Translations under genes and position numbers: made by a program
The notes under the pieces: generated by a model
Seen by the model: the letters and a program-made list of their open reading frames with translations, nothing else
Database searches by the model: none
What the model was told of the DNA's origin: nothing
Origin: a bacterium
GTDB lineage: Bacteria; Bdellovibrionota; FAC87; UBA2466
Length of the DNA: 5,014 nt
Direction: 5' to 3'
NCBI GenBank assembly: GCA_022842225.1
Contig: JALHPX010000136.1
Location: forward strand, 1-5,014
In this document: positions 1-5,014 of the stretch, piece after piece
Layout: every line of letters starts with the position of its first letter
Position numbering within the stretch: the stretch's first letter is position 1

Positions 1-418
1 TGCGGCCGATGCAGATTAAGTCGCGGTGCTCTTTGGCTCGCTTTGCAGTGATAGCGATGCAACGGTCGATTTCTTTCAAGATCAGTTCACCGGACTTCAT
101 CATCCGATAAGCGAGCGCAGTATCGACGACATCGCTGCTGGTGAGCCCCATGTGGACGAAGCGACCGCTGGGTCCGATCTTCTCCTGAACGACGGAGACA
201 AAGGCGGCGACATCGTGTTTGGTGATCTTCTCGCGCTCGAGAATGGCTTGCGCATCAAATGCTGCTTTGGCTTGAATCTCTTTGAGATCCTTAGTCGGAA
301 TTTTGCCGAGCTTCTCCCAAGCCTCGCAGGCCAAGACTTCGACGTCCAACCACGTCCGCAAGAGTGCTTCCTGCGACCAAATGGCTGCCATCTGGGGGCG
401 ACTATAACGATCGATCAA
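1..418 (-). CDS. purB: Adenylosuccinate lyase, N-terminal part (3' end beyond window)
   Basis: Adenylosuccinate lyase acts twice in purine synthesis: it splits SAICAR to AICAR plus fumarate, and adenylosuccinate to AMP plus fumarate, in the cytoplasm. Reading inward from 418 gives 139 codons beginning MIDRYSRPQMAAIW, the characteristic start of bacterial PurB of the B. subtilis type, followed by LDVEVLACEAWEKLG. KHDVAAF carries the catalytic-region His at residue 68, VHMGLTSSDVVDTALA has the substrate-binding His at 89 and the TSSD signature, and the window ends at IGR, just before the expected THG histidine near 141. These positions match the B. subtilis numbering as I recall it, so no indel is apparent. 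The start is TTG (418-416). An in-frame TGA lies two codons upstream (424-422), and starting at the first ATG (codon 10) would remove the conserved N-terminus. The start overlaps the stop of the preceding gene. About two thirds of the protein is missing. Confidence 0.95.
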   Translation of the reverse strand, partial: MIDRYSRPQMAAIWSQEALLRTWLDVEVLACEAWEKLGKIPTKDLKEIQAKAAFDAQAILEREKITKHDVAAFVSVVQEKIGPSGRFVHMGLTSSDVVDTALAYRMMKSGELILKEIDRCIAITAKRAKEHRDLICIGR

Positions 419-1455
419 AGCTCAACTCCCGTTGCTGCGTGGTACATCCGCAACAATGCTTCCAATAAAATGTATCCCGCTTGATCGCGGATAGAATTGT
501 CCTTCGTGATGAAGTTTCCAAAAGTCGCGTAGCGCATGCTGCCAGCTTCTGAAATAAACCAACGCCCTTTCACGGCTTGTAGCTTAATCAGATTGAGCTT
601 CACTTTGCGGCCACCAACGGTGGTGTAGTAGGACGGCTTGTGCTTCTTGTTGCCTTTTTCGTCGATATAATTGCCGTAAAACTCGTCATCGAGCTTTGCC
701 GGAGGCTTCAGGCCTTTTTCATAGTTATGAAACACGAGATCAAAAGTTGCATTGCCTGCAGCATCCTTGCCTTCGGTGATGATGTTCTCGATGTAGTAAT
801 AAAACGTCGTGACCAATCCTAGGAATTCCAGCGGGGTACGAATGGCTAAAAATGCATAGAATTTATCCGGTAAGTTGGTGATGGTCTTATCGATTGCCGT
901 TTGATCCGAGTTCGCGATGCCGAGTTTCACGAGGTTGGGAATTTTCAAGTAATCAGCAGGAGTACGGAGCGAGGTACGCGCTCTATCAAAACTCGCAGTA
1001 AGTTCTTTTTTGTCGTCGATAGGAAGAGCACAAGAGCCGTCCGTGAAGTACCAGTGGCCTTTGCCGACCTTCGGCCAGTCCTCTACCTCGTGAATGCGGC
1101 ACGGCAGGCACTTCTTGGAATCCTCGAGGAACTTGTTGCGATTGGTCTTAAGCTTGCTTTCGGCTTTTTGAATCTCGCTGTCGTCGGCGGTTTTTCCCAG
1201 CTCGATGACTTCTTGGAGTTCCTTCTGATAGGCCGCAAGGCCGTCCTTCATAGTAAGAAGGCATTTCTCGTCTTTTTGACCCTCCCGGATTTCTTCCAGG
1301 AGTTTCTCATCTTGCTCAGCCAGTGGAAGCACCGGGTCCGGCTTAGCTAGGCCTAAGCAGGGAGTGAACGCCAGAAAAAGAGAAAAAAGAGTGGCCGCGC
1401 AGCCAGGGAGATTTTGGAAAAACCTCTCCCGCGCCGTAAATTTGCTTCGAGACAT
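415..1455 (-). CDS. Predicted secreted protein with CxxC motif, unknown function
   Basis: I do not recognise a family for this 346-residue protein. The N-terminus has a basic stretch (MSRSKFTARERFF), a hydrophobic core at about residues 20-34, and a plausible signal peptidase I site after GLA at 37, so export to the periplasm is likely. The mature chain begins with a charged helical region, possibly coiled coil, at about 45-115 and rich in E, K and Q. It has four cysteines: C65, C116, C119 (CLPC) and C142, an even number that would allow two disulfides. The C-terminal half mixes aromatic and basic segments, including TTFYYYIENI (216-225) and KGRWFISEAGSMRYATFGNF (296-315), and looks like a folded domain. 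The ATG at 1455 is preceded by GGAGG ten bases upstream. It lies 53 bp after the lipoprotein gene and its TGA overlaps the purB start, so it is probably the middle gene of an operon. The gene call is firm; the function is open. Confidence 0.85.
   Translation of the reverse strand: MSRSKFTARERFFQNLPGCAATLFSLFLAFTPCLGLAKPDPVLPLAEQDEKLLEEIREGQKDEKCLLTMKDGLAAYQKELQEVIELGKTADDSEIQKAESKLKTNRNKFLEDSKKCLPCRIHEVEDWPKVGKGHWYFTDGSCALPIDDKKELTASFDRARTSLRTPADYLKIPNLVKLGIANSDQTAIDKTITNLPDKFYAFLAIRTPLEFLGLVTTFYYYIENIITEGKDAAGNATFDLVFHNYEKGLKPPAKLDDEFYGNYIDEKGNKKHKPSYYTTVGGRKVKLNLIKLQAVKGRWFISEAGSMRYATFGNFITKDNSIRDQAGYILLEALLRMYHAATGVEL
426..430 (-). promoter_or_regulatory. Ribosome binding site fixing the TTG start of purB
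   Basis: On the minus strand GGGAG lies seven bases before the TTG at 418-416, a normal Shine-Dalgarno spacing. It sits inside the last codons of the upstream secreted-protein gene. Together with the in-frame stop at 424-422 it supports TTG as the true purB start. Ribosomes finishing the upstream gene would end at TGA 417-415, one base offset from this start, so coupled re-initiation is plausible. Confidence 0.7.
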
Positions 1456-1465
1456 TTAGTTTAGA

Positions 1466-1470
1466 CCTCC
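1466..1470 (-). promoter_or_regulatory. Shine-Dalgarno sequence of the secreted-protein gene
   Basis: GGAGG on the minus strand stands ten bases before the ATG at 1455-1453, slightly longer than optimal spacing. It is the strongest Shine-Dalgarno match near that start and falls in the 53-bp gap after the lipoprotein gene. No hairpin with a T run is visible in this gap, which fits continued transcription from the lipoprotein gene. Confidence 0.7.
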
Positions 1471-1508
1471 AAGAGACGGACGATGAAAGCCGCGCTCCTT
1501 ATACCCTT

Positions 1509-4169
1509 CTAGATAGGTCCTGGCGAGTGCTGGATAAGCTTTTCGCAGGCCTTCAGAAACCGAAGGAATTGGCCGGAGTGGTACCATTTCTTGATAACGC
1601 GCGCGATGCGTTTAATGCGGTCATCCCGGATTGATTCCAAAAGGTCTAAGGGGGCAGTGAGCGAGCCTTGTTCCGCCAGGCGGACCAATTCCTGCACCAG
1701 CCCAGACGACTGCGACCAAGAGGCATTATTGCCGAAAAAATCCCAGGTACGGTGAAGGCCTTTGCGACGGATAAAGTGTGAAATCCACAGGCGTTCTTCG
1801 TCTTTCACACCGCCACTGGCGCTATTCATCAAGGTCGCAATCCCGTCCCAAGAATCGTTCTTTTGGGGAGGCAACGCCCGCAGCCAATCCAGATACACGC
1901 CCATGGCGCTTTCATTGCCCGGAAGGCTCACGCTCTGGCGGATACCTCTCTCGAGCTCAAAAATCTCAGGCGAAATCCAATGGGCAAAACTCAGTAGTGA
2001 CGGTGCCTGGGTGTCTGAACCCAAAATCCGCTCGACCATCGCCGGATAGAGCAGTTCGGCCTTCCCTTTATTGATTTTGGAATCAAAGACCTTGGCGCTC
2101 TTTACAAAGCCGAGGGTGGAGCCCAGGGCCGGAATCGATTCAGGCCCAATGGTCTGTAGCCACTGAATGTAGGTGACGAAGGCAGTATTGAAGCCCGCTT
2201 TTTCGAGTTCTTTAGACGAAAAAAGCTCGGCCAGAGTTTGTAGGGAGTCCCAGATTTCATTTGCGCGAGGCCCGAGGTCCTCACCTAGAACCATTTGGAA
2301 CTGGATGCGCAAATCGCCAATCAGTTGCGGCAAGGTGCCAGAATTCGAAATCAGGCTAGATAAAAGCTGCAGAGTCTCTTTAGAAAAGCCCGCAAGCTGG
2401 GTGTTCATCTTATCGAGGAAATTGCCGTCTAATTCCTGCAGAGGCGATTTGCCGGAAGAACCAGGTTCGGTGGCGAAAAAAAACGCCATTCTCAAAACCG
2501 CAGAAATATCCGCGAACGCCAAAACTTTATCCGTGTTCTCAACGGCCTCCTTGAGAGAGTCCGCTAACACTGCGCGTTTTCTGGCCGGAGCAGCAAATAC
2601 CCAAGATTTGGTGTTGGTGATCTTGAGAGTTTCCTCCCAAGACCGCATGTCCTTTTCCAAGGCCTCTGAAGTGTCGTCGATCAGGGCTTTGAAATCGTTC
2701 TGCACCGCGGTCGTCATCACCCCGGATGCATCGGTAAGAGTTAATTCGAATGCTTTCATTTCGACGGAGGTCGACCAAAAACGATCGGCGAACTTTGCTT
2801 CGGGGATCTTCTCCCACGCGGTGATGGCTGACTTGGCGTATTGGCGAAGGTATTCGCTAATCACATAGGAGTTTACGTAAATCGGCAGATTGAACTTTGC
2901 AGAGCCTTCGGAGTTGGATGGGAGTGCAAGACCACTGACTTTCTGCACGCCCATTAGCACGGTATTATAGAGCGTCTTGCGGGCTTCGGGCTCATCGTTA
3001 GCGACGCTTCGCCAAAAGGCAGCATCTTGATTAAAGCTGCCGTTGCCGCCGCGGGTGATTTCACGTCGCACGTAGCCGTGAATCACTCGAGCAACGATAG
3101 GTTGATACTCCGCAATTTTAAAAAGATTGTTGTCATCGTTGTCGTCGGAGTTTTTGAGCGGCTGGAACATGTTGCCCAGTTCGCGCCCCACGTCCGAGGT
3201 ATCGAGGACTTTGTGGATTTTTCCAAACAGCCCGTCGGTAGGACCGTTCAATTTATCGAGAGTCTCCAGCAAAACCATCAGCTGCGTTTTTTCGGTATTT
3301 GGGGCGCCTGCTGGCTTTACCTGCTGCTGTTGTTTCTGCCCTTCTTTTTTCCAGGGAGTAATCGCCATCGTCCGCAACGTGGCAAGGAAGCCATTCAGGT
3401 CGGCCGCTGTCTTTTGTTTCTGCTGCAAGAAGTAGATCGAGTTGCCTAAGAAGTGCGTGTTCTGGAGCTGCGCAGATAAATCTGTCAGAGATTTATCGAC
3501 TGCATTGGCGTGCAGCATCTGATGCAGCTCAGACACCCAGCCCTTAAGCAGAGGAGTTTTTACCAATTGAACCGCGGCATCGGGATCCGGCATCTCCTCT
3601 TCTTTTTCCGTCTCCATTTTTTCGAGACGTTGTTTGTGCAGGCGGCCGATTTGCGCCCAATTTAAGTCTAACCAATGCGCATTGAGATCGATGACGTCGG
3701 GGAATTTAGGGTGGCCAATGAGAGTTTTAACTACCGGGAAAAACCCGCCGGTGTCTTTGCCCATGGCCATTAGCTCGAGCATGATTCCCATGTCATCGAA
3801 GAACATCTCATCGACGCGTTTTTCGAGCAGATCGACAGCGGAACCTTGGCTCAAGGCATCTTGGTAAATAAAATCGTAAACGAGATTTCCCAAAATAGAG
3901 AGTTGATCATCGGAAATGCTCTCGACCCAGGGTTGCAGCGAACGCAGTTTGCCGCTGCCGTTGACGGCACGCGCGAGCTGTCGCAAGTCCTGAACGGACA
4001 GGCGATCACTGAGAACCACTTGTTCAGTGGCCGTGGGGGTCTGCTGTTGCCACTTGGGAAAGGGAGGTCTTTCTCCACATCCCGCAAGCCAAAGTACTGG
4101 CGTAATTGCCAGTATTAACAATGACTTGGATAGGGCCAGCCGACGCCGTTTAGCGCAAGGCACATGCAT
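1509..4169 (-). CDS. Large predicted lipoprotein (886 aa), unknown function
   Basis: I recognise no family for this protein. Residues 1-31 form a lipoprotein signal peptide: a basic n-region (AKRRR), a hydrophobic stretch (LLILAITPVLWL) and a lipobox LAGC with the lipidated Cys at 31. Residue +2 is Gly, not Asp, so by the E. coli sorting rule the outer membrane is the likelier site. The roughly 855-residue mature chain reads as mainly alpha-helical with no further obvious membrane segment, and its only other cysteine is C875. Low-complexity pieces interrupt it: an acidic/basic run near 183-197, a Q-rich run at 278-283 followed by a Pro/Ala linker, and a D/N run at 342-348, suggesting at least three folded parts joined by flexible linkers. 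The C-terminus (850-880) is basic and helical. The start is ATG at 4169; an in-frame TAG at 4184-4182 excludes an earlier start, and GTG at codon 3 is an alternative. The next gene is 53 bp downstream in the same direction. A helical-repeat scaffold is possible but unproven. Confidence 0.88.
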   Translation of the reverse strand: MHVPCAKRRRLALSKSLLILAITPVLWLAGCGERPPFPKWQQQTPTATEQVVLSDRLSVQDLRQLARAVNGSGKLRSLQPWVESISDDQLSILGNLVYDFIYQDALSQGSAVDLLEKRVDEMFFDDMGIMLELMAMGKDTGGFFPVVKTLIGHPKFPDVIDLNAHWLDLNWAQIGRLHKQRLEKMETEKEEEMPDPDAAVQLVKTPLLKGWVSELHQMLHANAVDKSLTDLSAQLQNTHFLGNSIYFLQQKQKTAADLNGFLATLRTMAITPWKKEGQKQQQQVKPAGAPNTEKTQLMVLLETLDKLNGPTDGLFGKIHKVLDTSDVGRELGNMFQPLKNSDDNDDNNLFKIAEYQPIVARVIHGYVRREITRGGNGSFNQDAAFWRSVANDEPEARKTLYNTVLMGVQKVSGLALPSNSEGSAKFNLPIYVNSYVISEYLRQYAKSAITAWEKIPEAKFADRFWSTSVEMKAFELTLTDASGVMTTAVQNDFKALIDDTSEALEKDMRSWEETLKITNTKSWVFAAPARKRAVLADSLKEAVENTDKVLAFADISAVLRMAFFFATEPGSSGKSPLQELDGNFLDKMNTQLAGFSKETLQLLSSLISNSGTLPQLIGDLRIQFQMVLGEDLGPRANEIWDSLQTLAELFSSKELEKAGFNTAFVTYIQWLQTIGPESIPALGSTLGFVKSAKVFDSKINKGKAELLYPAMVERILGSDTQAPSLLSFAHWISPEIFELERGIRQSVSLPGNESAMGVYLDWLRALPPQKNDSWDGIATLMNSASGGVKDEERLWISHFIRRKGLHRTWDFFGNNASWSQSSGLVQELVRLAEQGSLTAPLDLLESIRDDRIKRIARVIKKWYHSGQFLRFLKACEKLIQHSPGPI

Positions 4170-4178
4170 GGTCTGGCG

Positions 4179-4207
4179 AACCTAGCCCTTCCTGCTAAGG
4201 CCGTCAA
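4179..4207 (-). promoter_or_regulatory. Candidate sigma70-type promoter for the lipoprotein-purB unit
   Basis: On the minus strand TTGACG (4207-4202, five of six matches to TTGACA) is followed by a 17-base spacer and TAGGTT (4184-4179). The latter matches TATAAT at only three positions, but these are the most important ones (first T, A, final T). Transcription would start at about 4173-4170, only a few bases before the ATG at 4169. No Shine-Dalgarno sequence lies at a usable distance: AGGAAGGG ends 16 bases upstream of the ATG, inside the promoter spacer. The -35 box overlaps the short T run of the preceding hairpin. The spacing is convincing, but the -10 box is weak and the site is untested. 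Confidence 0.45.
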
Positions 4208-4230
4208 ACGACCGCCCTTTCGGGCGGTCG
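4206..4230 (-). terminator. GC-rich hairpin, probable terminator of the patatin-like gene
   Basis: CGACCGCCC (4209-4217) and GGGCGGTCG (4222-4230) are perfect complements, giving a 9-bp, GC-rich stem with a four-base loop. Read on the minus strand the loop is GAAA, a stable GNRA-type tetraloop common in bacterial terminators. The stem is followed by only three T residues (4208-4206) before GACGG, so the T tract is short and termination may be incomplete. On the plus strand no T run follows. It lies about 50 bp past the stop of the patatin-like gene. Confidence 0.6.
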
Positions 4231-4260
4231 TAAGGATTTAGGCTTCAGGCTTAATCCTTA
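4231..4260. repeat. Second inverted repeat abutting the terminator hairpin
   Basis: TAAGGATT (4231-4238) and AATCCTTA (4253-4260) form a perfect 8-bp inverted repeat with a 14-base loop, starting at the base right after the GC-rich stem. The loop contains a direct repeat, AGGCTT at 4240-4245 and 4247-4252. The CCTTA arm (4256-4260) can also pair with TAAGG at 4263-4267 across only two bases, so two pairings compete in principle. It may assist termination or protect the 3' end of the patatin-like mRNA. Its role is unknown. Confidence 0.5.
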
Positions 4261-4281
4261 GATAAGGCTGACCGTTTATTT

Positions 4282-5014
4282 TTAGTTTTTGTTGGCTGCC
4301 GAGCGGAGCAGTTTCGCGGTCTCTTGATAGCCCTGTTGCATCGCTAGGCGCTTGGCGGAGAATTCGTTTGCTGGCCGGCCTAGGCGAATGTGGACACTAG
4401 CGGAGGCGCGTTTCATCGAGGCGCGGATGCTGCGGTGGAGTTGGGCTGCGAAGAGGTTGCGGAAGAGGGTTTCGGATTCTTTGGTGCGGTAGTCTTGGAG
4501 CGACACTAAGAAGTCGTCGTACATCGCGAAAGCGAGAATCGTTTTAGCACCACGGCGGTGGGCTTCTTCCACATCGACTCCCGAAAGGGCGCTTACCCAT
4601 CCCAGACCCGGGCCCTCGCCGTAGGGTCTGAAAGTTCCCGGGACCGAAACTGCTTTGAGTAAAGGGTCGAGCCAATTTCCGGAGCTGAAGATTTCGGGTT
4701 GGCCTGTGGAACTGTTCGACGACGAAATTACAATGGGCACGCGCGTTTGATTTAAGTTGGTATTGCCAAATGCTTTGGTGACCGTTGCGCGTAGGCGTTC
4801 GTGTTCGGAGAAGCCTTTGTCGGATCCAAAGAGTCCCCCCGACGCGAAATCGGATTCTTCGAGTCGCGTGGCGAACCACTCTAAGTCGTGCACCGATTTC
4901 ATCGTGCCGTAGCCCACCGCAAAAAGCGCGGGCCATCCCGTGGCAATGATGGCGTCGATTTTCACGCCGTCTTCTTGCAGCTTTTTTAAAATTCCAATGG
5001 TGGCGAAACTAGCC
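4282..5014 (-). CDS. Patatin-like (RssA-type) protein with degenerate active site, 5' end beyond window
   Basis: Active patatin-like proteins are Ser-Asp acyl hydrolases. The 243 visible codons follow the family from just after the oxyanion-hole glycines to the C-terminus: ASFATIGILKKLQEDGVKID, the nucleophile-elbow strand IIATGWPALF, TRVPIVISSSNSSTGQPEIF, LLKAVSVPGTFRP (matching the family's ALRASMSIPGVFPP), RRGAKTILAF, and the late block VHIRLGRPANEFSAKRLAMQQGYQETA, which matches the IRP...F......LI..GY pattern. By eye alignment the key residues are missing: GxSxG is ATGWP (Ser to Gly), DG[GA] falls in GLGWVSALSGVD with no Asp, and the last two residues of GGxRG are AS. The frame is open throughout, so a pseudoenzyme is likelier than a decayed gene. 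The in-frame GTG at 4965 is internal, because family sequence continues upstream to the window edge. The gene ends in TAA at 4284-4282. No membrane segment is visible in this part; any export signal would lie outside the window. Confidence 0.82.
   Translation of the reverse strand, partial: ASFATIGILKKLQEDGVKIDAIIATGWPALFAVGYGTMKSVHDLEWFATRLEESDFASGGLFGSDKGFSEHERLRATVTKAFGNTNLNQTRVPIVISSSNSSTGQPEIFSSGNWLDPLLKAVSVPGTFRPYGEGPGLGWVSALSGVDVEEAHRRGAKTILAFAMYDDFLVSLQDYRTKESETLFRNLFAAQLHRSIRASMKRASASVHIRLGRPANEFSAKRLAMQQGYQETAKLLRSAANKN

Noticed and set aside
26..484. Open plus-strand frame of 152 codons
   Set aside because: It lies antisense to purB and the end of the secreted-protein gene. The minus-strand reading gives an unmistakable adenylosuccinate lyase, so this is a shadow frame.
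1495..1503. TATAAG plus AAGGAG on the minus strand in the gap after the lipoprotein gene, suggesting a promoter or a small gene
   Set aside because: The -35 position 17 bases upstream reads TCGCCA, a poor match, and no ATG, GTG or TTG follows AAGGAG at a usable distance.
2173..2868. Open plus-strand frame of 231 codons inside the lipoprotein gene
   Set aside because: Its translation looks like antisense noise rich in S, R and K, with no family resemblance. The opposite strand has a signal peptide and a continuous 886-codon frame.
3027..3449. Overlapping plus-strand frames with hydrophobic stretches
   Set aside because: The hydrophobic, cysteine-rich or leucine-rich runs arise from the antisense of Q- and K-rich codons in the lipoprotein. 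There is no matching ribosome site or family.
4403..4425. Direct repeat GAGGCGCG (4403-4410 and 4418-4425) in the patatin-like gene
   Set aside because: The 15-base period stays in frame and encodes the local RASMKRASAS segment. It is short, has no third copy, and is explained by coding sequence.
4544..4936. Second minus-strand frame of 130 codons within the patatin-like gene
   Set aside because: It is out of frame with recognisable patatin blocks and rich in R, H and P, typical of a shifted reading of the same DNA.
4980..4990. A AAA AAG slippery heptamer near the window's right end, similar to programmed -1 frameshift sites
   Set aside because: It encodes the conserved ILKKLQ helix of the patatin fold, and the zero frame continues with clear family sequence. 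No stimulatory Shine-Dalgarno or hairpin is evident.

Overview
The window carries four protein genes, all on the minus strand, so it reads biologically from right to left: a patatin-like protein (5' end outside the window), a very large predicted lipoprotein, a predicted secreted four-cysteine protein, and the first 139 codons of purB (3' end outside the window). Base composition is moderate, roughly half G+C by eye. The lipoprotein signal peptide and Sec-type export signal suggest a Gram-negative bacterium. The large family-less exported proteins would suit a Bdellovibrionota-like or other deltaproteobacteria-like genome, but this placement is a weak inference with no phylogenetic marker behind it.

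Right part (4282-5014): the last 243 codons of a patatin-like (RssA-type) protein whose fold-defining sequence is clear, but all three visible catalytic motifs are altered. This looks like a pseudoenzyme on an intact frame. A 112-bp gap (4170-4281) follows. It holds two back-to-back inverted repeats, one of them a strong GC-rich terminator-like hairpin, and a good sigma70-like promoter candidate whose -35 box lies in the short T run after that hairpin.

Middle (1509-4169): an 886-residue, mostly helical predicted lipoprotein of no recognised family. It is followed after 53 bp by a 346-residue predicted exported protein (415-1455) with a CxxC motif and four cysteines in the mature chain, also of no recognised family. 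The second protein's TGA stop overlaps the TTG start of purB in a TTGA junction (1-418).

The three left-hand genes look like one transcription unit driven from about 4180-4207. It joins two uncharacterised envelope proteins to a purine-biosynthesis housekeeping gene. The points most worth following are the catalytically degenerate patatin, the uncharacterised lipoprotein/secreted-protein pair locked to purB, and the possibly near-leaderless start of the lipoprotein mRNA. No RNA genes, CRISPR arrays, insertion sequences or phage genes were seen.
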